A DNA stretch of 64,000 bases from Brienomyrus brachyistius (lineage: Eukaryota; Chordata; Actinopteri; Osteoglossiformes; Mormyridae). Below, piece after piece: positions 12,385 through 22,900 of the stretch. The notes beneath the pieces were generated by a model, which saw nothing but the letters and a program-made list of their open reading frames with translations, was not told where the DNA came from and ran no database searches. How positions within the stretch are numbered: position 1 is the first letter of the stretch; each line of letters starts with the position of its first letter. The position numbers and the translations under genes are program-made. The stretch lies in the NCBI RefSeq assembly GCF_023856365.1, contig NW_026042447.1:225739-289738 (forward strand), written 5' to 3'.

Positions 12385-13058
12385 CATACCTGTCAAGGTT
12401 TGGATTTGAAAATAAAGGAAATTTTCCGGCACCCGCCGAGAGCCATCCCACCACCGCAACCAGGCTCCAGTATCCCTTACATTTTAAGACAGGTGTACAA
12501 GAAATATAAAATAACCATTTGTCATTTACATTTTATTTTCATTGCGCATTTTCTACTAATTTTTCATGTTCACTCATGCTGCTCTCTGTCATTCACTAAT
12601 GACTTGGATTTTTCATGCCGACTGACATCGTTCCTTCCCCGTGGGAGACACTAAAATCGCATTTACAAATCTTACAGAACGCGTGACTGTGCCCCATCCT
12701 GCTCCTCTTTAGGAAAGTAAATTCGTCGTCCCATTTTCCGATGTATTTACATGACTTCTTTGTTTCTTGGCAGGGACGCCTTCTCCTTCTACACATCCAT
12801 CCATCCATCCATCTCTCTCCTTTCTCCTTCCCGCTGTTGGCACTAATCTCGCGATAACTGCCACCCAGGCTATGCAGGTGGCAGTTCTCGCGAGGCTACT
12901 GACAGTTCAGTTTGGAGAGGCAGAAGAATTTTTAAATATATATATATATATATTATTATACGGGAGATTTACGGGAAAATACTAATACGGGAGGACGGCG
13001 GGAAAGAGAAGTAAAATACGGTAGTTTCCCGGCCAAAACGGGAGACTTGACAGCTATG
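12385..13058 (-). mobile_element. hAT-type DNA transposon (deleted) with perfect 8-bp target duplication
   Basis: The 8-bp sequence GTCAGCAG occurs immediately left (12377-12384) and right (13059-13066). The ends are CATACCTGTCAAG and, inverted, CATAGCTGTCAAG (12 of 13 match). An 8-bp target duplication is diagnostic for hAT elements. On the minus strand a frame within 12596-12808 reads YIGKWDDEFTFLKRSRMGH followed by FCKICKCDF, the start of a BED zinc finger typical of hAT/ZBED transposases. The rest of the transposase is missing, so this is a non-autonomous deletion derivative. It contains small CATC and TA simple repeats. It interrupts the 783-bp array. Confidence 0.88.
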
Positions 13059-13348
13059 GTCAGCAGGCAGTCTCTGGCCACGCCCCCTACAGTCGGTCCG
13101 GCCCCTGGCTTTACCAGCGTGTTCGCGAAAACGACTTCATTTATTTTCTTATTGATTCATCGACAGACCATCATACTTTTTAGACGTTATAATAATAACA
13201 CTCTATTGATCCCCAAAGAGAGAAATTCTCTCCTTGCCTGCCCCCTCTTACTGTCCATGATACACAAGCACATATGTAGAAAAACGTCAGCTTGGAGGCC
13301 AAGGCTGGACTTAACCTACTCCTTACGGTTTAACGGGAAACTGCCGCA

Positions 13349-13452
13349 TGGCCGAGCGGTCTCAGACACCACGCACGACGTAACTGGCCTTCCGACGCAA
13401 GGGATATTCTGTTCTCCGAAGTAAGCCGTGGGTTCGAATCCCACTTCCGACA
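13349..13452 (+). pseudogene. Diverged tRNA-Leu-like sequence with intact T-stem
   Basis: It has the same D-arm and box B as the other array copies, but the T-arm GTGGG/CCCAC pairs perfectly, and the central part differs strongly (CAGACACCACGCACGACG). It may represent an older, less homogenised form of the array unit. The acceptor stem still does not close, so I do not call it a functional tRNA. Confidence 0.5.
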
Positions 13453-14443
13453 AAAGTTCTTCAATCACCACAGCAGCATTTGAGCAACTGATTGGCTTTA
13501 ATTGCTTTGTTTTATTGTTGCGTTTCAGGCAAAACTACATAACACTTAAAGACACTACGGGCATGTAAATGGAGAACGAAATTATAGTTATACCGAATCT
13601 CCTACACACAATACCAAGGTTACCAACTTTGCTCAGCTGACCGGAGTGAGACGTTCAATTCCCGTAAGATTTCTTTGCGCCAGCCTGAGAGTCTGAAAAC
13701 ACGTCACACCAGATGCATGAGAGATGGAAACCTGGGATATTCAGTCGAATCAGATCAAATATGATGCTAAGTTAGTACTAAGTTAAAATATGTTCCGGAC
13801 TTGTAACATGCACCCATGATTTGGAACAGTCAGCAGGCTGTCTCTGGCCACGCCCCCTACACTCCGGTCCGGCCCCTGGCTTTTCCTGAATTCTGATTTC
13901 TTTACATAAACATTGACTTCATTGATATTGTTATTGATTTATCGACAGACCATCATACGTTTTAGACGTTATAATAACAACACTCTATTGATCCCCAAAG
14001 AGAGAAATTCTCTCCTTGCCTGCCCCCTCTTACTGTCCATGATACACAAGCACATATGTAGAAAAACGTCAGCTTGGGAGCCAAGGCTGGACTTAACCTA
14101 CTCCTTCCAGTCCAACTGGAAACTGCCCCATGGCCGAGCGGTCTAAAGCCTCCTGCGCAGCGAAAATGGCCTTTCAAAGTAAGGGGTGTTCTGTTCTCCG
14201 AAGTAAGGCGTGGGTTCGAATCCAACTTCCGACAAAAGTTCTTCAATCGCTACAGCAGAATTTGAGCCACTGATCGGCTTTAATTGCTTTGTTTTATTTT
14301 TGCGTTTCAGGCAAAACTACACAACACTTAAAGACACTTCCGGCATGCAAATGGAGAACGAAATTATAGTTATACCGAATCTCCTACACACAATACCAAG
14401 GTTACCAACTTTGCTCAGCTGACCGGAGTGAGACGTTCAATTC

Positions 14444-14589
14444 GCCACAAGTCTGCACACCCAGATAACACGCATATAAAACGTATGCAACAGTTGTGTT
14501 ACCTTTTAAATAGTCTGTAGGTTTTGCAAACTACTCTAACGCCTTTGGTGTCGCTGATTTTACGTTTATACTAGTGTAAAATAGACTTG
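14444..14589. mobile_element. About 146-bp insertion in the last array unit, possible MITE
   Basis: Compared with the other units, about 146 bp are inserted between GTTCAATTC and CCGTAAGATT. The inserted DNA has short inverted ends (CAAGTCT at 14448-14454 and AGACTTG at 14583-14589). The inverted repeat is only 7 bp and no target duplication is obvious, so the mobile-element call is tentative; the insertion itself is certain by comparison. Confidence 0.45.
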
Positions 14590-14764
14590 CCGTAAGATTT
14601 CTTTGCGCCAGCCTGAGAGTCTGAAAACACCTCACACCAGATGCATGAGAGATGGAAACCTGGAATATTCAGTCGAATCAGATCAAATATGATGCTAAGT
14701 TAGTACTAAGTTAAAATATGTTCCGCACTTGTAACATGCACCCATGATTTGGAACAGTCAGCAG

Positions 14765-15654
14765 GGGGGGGGGAGGGATTATCTGCTCCCTGCATTTAAA
14801 AGTGCATAACAGAATTACATGACAGTGAGCGCAGGGGCAGGTAGACATTATTTCAACAAGCAGAAAACTATCAGAGGAAGCAGTTCATAATGAACATCAT
14901 ACAGAATACAGGAAGTCCCCAGAATAGAAGATCCATCCTAAGTCAGTCTTAAAGTCAAATTTATTGGTGTGAGAAGAGTAATACTACAGAACATTATAGT
15001 ACAGTAATATTAAAAATAACTGCATACAGTACTGTACCTCAAGCCCACGAAAGAATAAAGCAGGGTGATGTTTTCATGAGCATCATAAAGTAATGCATAT
15101 GTTTGATATTAAAAATAGTTTTAAACTAAATTAGTATGATAGGATCTATGGCCATCTGCTTTTAAATGCAAAATATCTTAGCTACATCAAGTCAGTCGAA
15201 TATTCTTAACCAGCAGACTGTCTGTACATATGCAGATGGCTCCCTGCTGCCACCTGTAGGGCATCCACGGGCATATTTTCTTAAAAACCAGCCAGCCAGT
15301 TTATAAAAGGAACTCAGTGGCAGACTGCTTAGTGAACTGCTGTGATCTTCAGTTCAATTACATGAATATATAATTGAGCTGCATGACATTTCTTTAAGAA
15401 TCTAAAAAAAGACATACTTTTGCAATGGTGTACAATGCAGATATTACCTAAATTGTTAATTTTGACCAACAATACACAAGGTTAAAGAAACAGCAGTAAC
15501 AACCCCACGTATGAGTGTCTAATATGGGCAAATAACGTCACAGGTTTTAAAGATTCTGCAGCAAATTGTGATTCAATTTAAAAGTACAATAAACAAAGTT
15601 TCATGATGGAAAAAAAACAAAGAAATAGCCATGGGTTTCTAAATACAATAACAT
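14765..15654. other. No gene recognised; spacer between satellite array and mcm3ap array
   Basis: It starts with a G-rich run (14765-14777), then AT-rich sequence without supported exons. It lies downstream of the mcm3ap copy 1 stop codon on the minus strand, so part of it may be transcribed as 3' flank. Confidence 0.5.
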
Positions 15655-15660
15655 TTTAAT
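15655..15660 (-). terminator. Candidate poly(A) signal ATTAAA of mcm3ap copy 1
   Basis: ATTAAA on the minus strand, about 226 nt downstream of the copy 1 stop codon, the first such hexamer I noticed. A canonical AATAAA lies further away near 14958-14963. Copies 2-5 have no equivalent because their 3' ends were replaced. Confidence 0.35.
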
Positions 15661-18600
15661 ATTTAAAATTTGCACAAAAAAAAAAACCCTAAAAAACTGT
15701 CCATTTCCTATGACATGTTTTTCCCCCAGTTACAACACTCCCAATGTTGTGTAAATTACTGTACATCATACTCTTCAAAGCAATATATGCACAAGTACCA
15801 CACAACTAAATATACTGCAGAAATCAGGCATAAGAGAGACAACTTGTGGCAGTCAACGGCAGACATCAGGTGGGTCACATGACACTCAGTCATCAACAAT
15901 GTCCAGAAGGCAGCTTAGCTTCAGCTCACATGCGAGCTCCTCCTCCCGGCTTGCAGAGATCAGCTGCTCCAGCTCCTGTAGACGCCTCGCCATAGAACTG
16001 GCAGCTCCCCTGGCCTGGTCACTGCGGACACTGCGCTCCTTCTGCTACAAAAATGGGCACAGAAACAGTCTCAACTGATGAGCACAGGGTACTTGGGGTC
16101 TTAAAATGTGAGCAACTGTGTAGCACAGGGTCAATACCAGGGCAAGTGCAGGTGGGGCAGCCATCTTTGGGGAGGGCACTACGATCTCCGGTACAGACAG
16201 TAACAAAGAAGGCAAGAAAAGTGGTGAGGAGGAAGAGGAAGGGCCCAGGGACTCGACGTCAAGCCAGGTACGCAGCTGGTCCTCGAACCTGCAGATCCAA
16301 GTCAAACAGGAAATGGCTCAATGTTTATGCCACAACTCACATGAGAGAGTACACGTGTGTAGCATGTCTGTTCTCTGTCAGACCTGCGGCTCTGTTCTTT
16401 CTCCTCCTCAATGCGAGCCAGGAGGTCCTGGGGGCTGGAGGCAGCATCCAAAACAGGGGCAACACCGGATCCGGACTCAGGGTCCTCAACCATGCTGTGA
16501 AACAGCTTCTGTTGAAGACGTGGCCTGGCCAGTCGAGGATGAGGCCACATGCTCTGGTGACACCTGCAATGGCAGAGACTTTGGATAAGAAGCCAGTATT
16601 GTACACCACTCTTGGGGATATGAGCAAGACTGGAAGCTGATGGCTTTCCCTCTTCTTCCATTTAATAGTAAATAATATTCATTAAATCTGCAGGTCACTG
16701 TTAACAGTCTATCTGGAATGTGTTAGATTTACATGGCTGGCTGGCTCTTACCCTGCCTTCCCCTGCTGCTTGTCCCTGTGCGTCTGCTTTACGGCATCCA
16801 CCCAGCAGGACGGCGGTATGAAGCCCTGCAGCCCATCGCTCAGGAAATACACCGAGATTTCTCCGTCGTCACTGATGACATCTGAAGATGGTGGGATAGG
16901 TTCACACCTGCATGGCATCCCCAGTAGGCCCCCCCAAACGTCAGACCCACCCCACCCCCCTCACCTTCACTCACGGGGCACCCAGGAGGGTTCCAGTCCC
17001 GGAGTTGGTGCTCTACACAGAGCATGACAATTTCGTCCCAGGGCACCTCCCAGAAAGTGGGCTCCTTGTCCGGCCCCCCACCTCGGCCCACACAGTCCTG
17101 ACGCAGCCTCTCCAAAAGGTTCTCCAACTGGGACATAAGGAGTGGCTGGCTGTGGCGGGACCATGGGATTTGAGATACGTACTGGAAGATGGAGGCAACC
17201 AGCTGGCTCCAAGGAGCTGGGTGGGGGGAGCGGTGGCAGCAGCAGAAATATAAGGAAACAGACTAAGAAGCAGCCACTTAGCAAGAAGTCCGAATTCCGA
17301 ATCTGAGGCATGGACATACCCCCCACGGCTGGCAGCGGCCAGTCGGGCAGCCGCAGGCTCAGGACTGCCCCCTGGAGCCACTCCAGGTGCTCAGCCGAGT
17401 TCCAGAGCAGATGTGGTAGGCAGTCACCACCCCCTGGCACCGAGAACTCTGCCACGGGCCAGGAGAGGCCAGCCAGACTCGGGGACGACACAAGGCCAGC
17501 CAAGAAAGCCAGGACAGTGTTGTAGAGGCCGATGACGGGTGCAGGGCCCTGGGAGGGCAGTCCCGCCATGTCACGGTCCCTCCGATCACGGTGAAGCCTA
17601 CCAGCAAACTCGCGGCAGAGCCCGGCCTCCACAACCTGCACCAACGTCTGCGAGACGAGCCGGGCTGGTGCCGTGGAGCGGGCAGCGAGCCACCTGACGG
17701 CATGGCGGATCTGCGGGGAGACGGGGGTGATGGTCAATGGGATGGTTCAATCTTACCGAGGCCAGCGACAACATGCACACTCACCTGCTCGGATCCTTGG
17801 GGTTCGTTCGTGGTCTCGGGGATATGGACGAACATGTACTCTGAAATCAAACCTTCCTCAATGAGTGTCTGAAGCATCAGGTCTTACAGGGAAAGGAAAC
17901 CGATGGTCAGACAGGAGGAACAAACCAACTGTATTAGCTCTGCATACGTAAACATAGCCTCAAGAGAAATGCTATAAGTAAAGTAAGTGAATCCCACGCG
18001 ACACCTGTTGTCATAGACACGGTTAGTGTCACACCTTCCTCTAGCCGTTCATCGCTGGCCCTGTGCCCAGCCTGCCCTGGGACCACCACCACCAGAGGAA
18101 GGGCCTGTGGCCAGGCATTAGCCTGCTGGATCTGCCGGAGCTGCAGCAGGGCGGATAACAGGAAGATGTCCCCGTCTTCCTCATCAGCCCCGGGACTGAC
18201 TGCCGAGGGCAGCAGCATCAGCAGGGCGCCCATGCCCATCAGCCCCTTCCGGTTCTCCAATGCCAACTGGCCTTCCTCGCTGAGGGGCCCGCGGGCCACC
18301 TGACCCACAGTGAGAAACATGGCCTCACTTCCTGCACTTGCACCCTTCGCAAACATCTGTGTTACCACAGGACCTGCTAATATCACATAGTGCCAGACTA
18401 TGCTAGGCTATGTTAAGCTATGCTAGACTAACATTAATGACAGAACATGCAACACAGGGGCATGAAGCCTGTCGATATTCATCGGCAAGTTCCCCCCTAT
18501 CTGCCACACCTTCACACACACGTGCACTGTGTGCATGCGCTCCCCCACGCTCCGCAGGCCGCTGCTGATGCTCAAGGTTTGCATGTGTCCGTTGGGGACC

Positions 18601-19159
18601 ATCTCCCTGTGTTCTTGCTTCTCCGAGTTACCGAATTTGGACTCCAGCCATTCTGTCAAAATCCTGCATCAGAGATGGGAGGGGGGCACAAATGTAAGCT
18701 CCAGGACCTCTAAACCCAACTAACACCCAATCCCTCCCCGAACGACACCCAGTTCCCCCACTTACTGGTTAGCAACACTGGCATCTCTTTCATGATCACT
18801 TGGCAACAAGAGGGCTGCCTTCCAGAAGATTGTGTCAGATGGGTTCGAGACGCTTGCTGCCACCAGACTGAGCAGGTCCAGTGGCCCCCACACAGATTCG
18901 CTGAAGTGGATGGAGATGTAGATGAGCACATGGAGAGTGATGGATGGCTAACAGCTACTCTACAGTAGCACCATACCTCAGGAGCTGCTGGTAGAACAAG
19001 TGAACCTTCATCTGATGCTCGGTTTCCCTTCGCATCTTCGCCAACCTGCAGAAGGCAGCAGAGTGTCAGCATCGGTACACTTAACACTACAGCAAATCAA
19101 TGGCCAGCAAAATAAACGGACAGGACGGAAGTCATTTTGGGAAGTACTGTCTAATTCAG

Positions 19160-19987
19160 CAGAGGTGCCCCGATCCAATATTCAAGATACCTAATCAGAC
19201 GGATCGGACATCGGCCACATGTGACCGATCCATGTTCAATAATTATTTAGTTATTGCCAGTCTATTTCTTCTTATACTGAGTGGTACAATCAAATCGCAC
19301 AACAGCTTTCCCCCCTTTTTTATTTTTTGTGGCATTCAAGCTGAACGTTAACGCTTCCTCGGTTTTTTGACACTCAGTGTGTGTGAGTGCAGTGACTTCC
19401 CCTGCTATGACGTCATGTGCATGTCCTTTGTAGTGGAAGGATCAGGTGATGGTAGCAAATGCAACTTGCATGCTTGCGAAGCAAACTAACATGTCTAAAA
19501 CCTGGAAGAATTTTATGCTTGAAACAACCAGTAGCACAGCGATTTGCGATCTTTGTAAAAACAAAGTAACATTCAGTGGAAAATCCCACTAATAGTGCAC
19601 TCAATTAAGGCAATGCAAGTAATATGAAAAAAAGCGATGGATTTGGAAGCCAGCTTGGGCTGTTTTGCGCACTCGCTATAGCTTGATACACGAGGTGCTG
19701 CTATCACAGTGAAAAGTGACGCATGCCACTTGGGTGTACTTGTGAAGATATTCAAACAACTGCAAAATGTCTCAAAAATGCTCAATACAAGATGCACAAA
19801 AGAGGTGGAACAGTATCTTATGTATGTTTCTTGTGGGCTAATTAAAACTTCTTTTCCATTTGTATTTACTAGCTTGGAAAAAAAAAAAAGAGCTTTGGTA
19901 CTGGATCATACTCATAATCAGCCAATACCTTATGTTCAGGTATCAGGATTATATTGGCACTGAAAAAGTGGGATCGGTGCACCTCTA
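19160..19987 (+). mobile_element. Decayed hAT-like transposon in mcm3ap intron 17 (copy 1)
   Basis: The ends are CAGAGGTGCCCCGATCC and, inverted, TAGAGGTGCACCGATCC. At 19491 a short plus-strand frame reads [11 protein letters not shown] then [16 protein letters not shown], the first half of a BED zinc finger. It then stops, and the histidine half and transposase core are gone. I could not find a matching 8-bp target duplication, so the family assignment rests on ends and BED motif. It sits antisense to the host gene within an intron of about 990 bp. Equivalent insertions at the same place in all copies show it predates the tandem amplification. Confidence 0.7.
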
Positions 19988-22900
19988 TTATGAATATTAT
20001 GTCAGCATTATTATGCTGTGAGAGAGATGTACCTGGTGCAGGAAACAGAGAGGTCCCCAGCGTGCCCCAGGTTGACCACGCCCCGGGCCAGCCTGTCCAG
20101 GCAGGGTGAGGGGGGGGCACTGGGGGCCAAGGCCTGCAGCCTGAAGCGGGGGTCCACACAGCCAGGGGCAGCAGGAAAATCACGCATCTGGTCGCTTCAG
20201 CTGCCTGCGCACGGCCACCACATCACGCCACCTGCAACACATGCACAGGGTGAAGCCCGGTTGTCGGCGAGCATGTGGGCAAAATATCTGGTCCCCTTAC
20301 CACTGCCCCTTACCTTTTGATGAACCTGCGTATACTCAGAAGCTCTGCTTCCAGGACGTCTTGGGCCAGCAGGGTGAGCTCACCACACAGCGTCTCCTCC
20401 AGCAGTACCTCACACACGTCTTGTGAGCTGCGAGCCACACATTCTGCCTGCTCTTCTTGGGCACGCCTGGCACGAAGGGGCATGCGTTCAGCCTATATAC
20501 AGTTATCTGAACACTCTCTATGACCTCTGATCCCCCTTGGCTCACCAGTACCTGATCTCTGTTGAGGCAGTCTCCACGATGCAGTCGCGCAGCACCTCCT
20601 GTGTGATCTCGGCACACAGTGTCTTGCTGAGCCGGGCCAGGAGCTCCTCGTGTTCCTGCTTTCTCCTGACAGAGACAGGCCCATCAGATGGCACATCCCC
20701 TCAAAATGCACCCACCCCTCCTCCCCAGCCCAGACAGGTGAGGCCTACCTGGCTTCCTCCATCCTGCGCTTCTCCTCAGCGATATGCTCCCTCTCTGCCT
20801 GGATCTCGGCAGCAGAAACCTCCCGCAGCATCTGCTCCACCACCTCACTCAGCACTGCCTCCACCTGGCCGTTGCACATGCTGCAACAACCCATCCACAT
20901 CACCAAACTGGTGTTGGTTGAGTGTAACAACCCTCTAGAGGCCACTGCTCCCTATCTGGCTCACGCTCCTACCTGAGTGCAGCAGAGATGTACTCGGCTC
21001 CGGTGGCAGCCACGTCAGCCACCTCGGCCTGCACTACCTCCTCCAGCATGGCCTCTACCTCCGTGGCGATGTCCTGCAAGGGGGGGGGGGTTATTTGTCA
21101 TTACTATGGCAATACCAACACACTGCTACTGGGTTGACACGCAGCAATGAGCAATCTATCACCTGCTCTGTGTAAACGGGCTCCGGTGGGGGAGGCGTAG
21201 GTGGGGCGACTGGTGGTGCCTCCGACGGAGATGCCCCAAGTGCTCCACTCTCCTCTCTACCAGGGAGGCCAGCTGACTCCGCTGGGTCGCTCGGCATCTT
21301 GGATCGGTGCTGGAGGGCCCGCGCATCCAGCTCAATGGGGGGCCTCTGAGGGGAGGCTGCTACAGCGTGGGCAGGAAAAATGACAAAATTACAATCAGAG
21401 GCCAGAAGGTGGACGAAGCGTAACAGTTAGCGGAAGGTGGAGTGCAGACGCACCAGCCCTGGGCACACTGCCTGCCTCCGCTGGCTGCCCATCCCCACGG
21501 TACTTGTTGCGGCTGTCAAAGCTGTTGACGGGTGTGTGTTGGGGTGGGTTGGGCAGTGGCGCGCCGTTGACCACTTGGCCCACCAGCACCTCCCGCTTCC
21601 TTGCGATGGCCACAGAGCGCTTTGGACGTGGCTGGATCTCAGGCTCCTGGTACGCTGTCCGGCTTAGCTCCACCATGCTAGGGGGAGGGCAGAGCTTCAA
21701 TAAAATATACCACCCATCATAGATTAGCACCCCCATCAGAGATAAGCCACCCTGCCCCCAACACAAAAGGGACAACGAAGCACAGCCCAGCCTTACCCTG
21801 CATCGACCGCGAGCCCATACTGCAGCGCGAGGTCCGAAGCCTCGCCGGCATTCTGGAACATGAGCATCCGGACCAGGTCTTCGACCGGGAATGTGGTGGA
21901 ACCACGGGAGCTGTAGGCCACATTCAGGGCCCGCAGAGCCTCACGGCGCACCTGTAGGGGGCACCAGAGTGGTCCAGGTAAGTGAGGTATTGGGGCTGAT
22001 GAGGATGTAGGGAGCGGAGCAACGGCTCCCCCACCTGGTCGAAGTAGCGGTGCAAGATGCAACCAGCCAGATACGAGGCCACCTTGACCAGCTTGAAGAA
22101 CCTCACGAAGTTGTTGCTGTTGACAGCGGCAAAGGCCTGGACGGCAAACTTCACCTCCGGAGAGTTTCGGAGCGCCGCCCGGAATTGCTGCACCTCCCTG
22201 CAGGTAGGGAGGGAATGAAATGTCAGCTGGAGAGGTGCCACGGTGACACGGGACACCGACTGCCGGCCAGCCACCCACCGGAGGATGTCTCCATCATTGA
22301 GCTTCAGGAGCACGCTGTACTGCCGAAACTCTGCCTCATGAGGGCAGTAGATGTTCTTGCTGGCCAGGTCCTGGTACATCTCCTTGAGGCTCTGCAGGCA
22401 TTTGGTCAGGTTTTCATTGTTGATCATAGCATCAAAGGACATCATGGGCTCCTGGCACAGGTGGTGTGCGCAGTGGATGTGGAAGCGGGCGCACTTTTCA
22501 CTAAGGGACACCGTAAGCGGGTCGCACAGGTGCTGCTGAGTGATATCCTGCAGATGGCCCAGAAAAAGGATCAGGGCGAGGCCCGCAGGGCACAGGAATA
22601 ATGAGACACGGACTAATGTTGCTCACCTTCCGGATACCTCGTGTGCGGTTCCACACAAAGTCATACCAGTCACGGTAGTTGTCCTCACCCTGGTCCATGA
22701 CCTGGGTAACCAGGTAGTTCATGGTCATGTTCAGCACAGTAAGGGGCCGCAGTTCATGGGGGAGGGGCTCCTCCTGGTCAGCAGAGGACCTGCTGTACTC
22801 CTTAATGGCAGCAGTGTGGTCCACCTGCGTGGGGTGCAGAGGGTGATTTGCAGCCTGTGGTCTGTCAATTCATGGCGGGGAGGGGGAAGCATTAGGAAAG

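Larger units (their letters stand above)
9548..14234 (+). pseudogene. tRNA-Leu-like pseudogenes, one per array unit
   Basis: Near-identical tRNA-like segments lie at about 9548-9651, 10331-10434, 11114-11217, 11897-12000 and 14131-14234. Each has a class-II D-arm/box A (TGGCCGAGCGGTCT) and a box B (GGTTCGAATCC), then CTTCCGACA-type 3' sequence as in vertebrate tRNA-Leu. The T-stem partner is CCAAC rather than CCCAC, so one pair is lost. The acceptor 5' strand does not pair with the 3' end, and I find no clean anticodon stem. The two box elements are about 90 bp apart and could still recruit Pol III, but a functional tRNA is unlikely. A tRNA-derived SINE head is the alternative. Confidence 0.6.
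9053..14764. repeat. Tandem array of a 783-bp unit (satellite-like), each full unit with a tRNA-Leu-like sequence
   Basis: Units start near 9053, 9746, 10529, 11312, 12095 and 13541. A rearranged half-unit spans 13059-13540 and a truncated last unit starts near 14320. The interval is exactly 783 bp between corresponding points of the middle units, and these are almost identical by eye. The first unit lacks a segment around the TTTGCTCAGCTGACC site and has its own short AT-rich replacement. The half-unit after the hAT insertion is clearly more diverged than the rest. Each unit contains a TTGATCCCCAAAGAGAG stretch and a tRNA-like segment. There is no protein-coding potential beyond shadow frames. 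High identity with constant period implies recent unequal exchange. Confidence 0.9.

Noticed and set aside
9330..14146. The repeated 77- and 94-codon frames of the 783-bp array as a gene family
   Set aside because: They overlap on opposite strands, span the tRNA-like segment and have no codon-level conservation in the diverged unit.
9053..14764. CRISPR-like array
   Set aside because: Units are 783 bp with no short repeat/unique spacer alternation, in a eukaryotic context.
19152..19995. 8-bp target duplication for the intronic hAT-like element
   Set aside because: Bases flanking the two ends (TAATTCAG and TTATGAAT) do not match, so I do not claim one.
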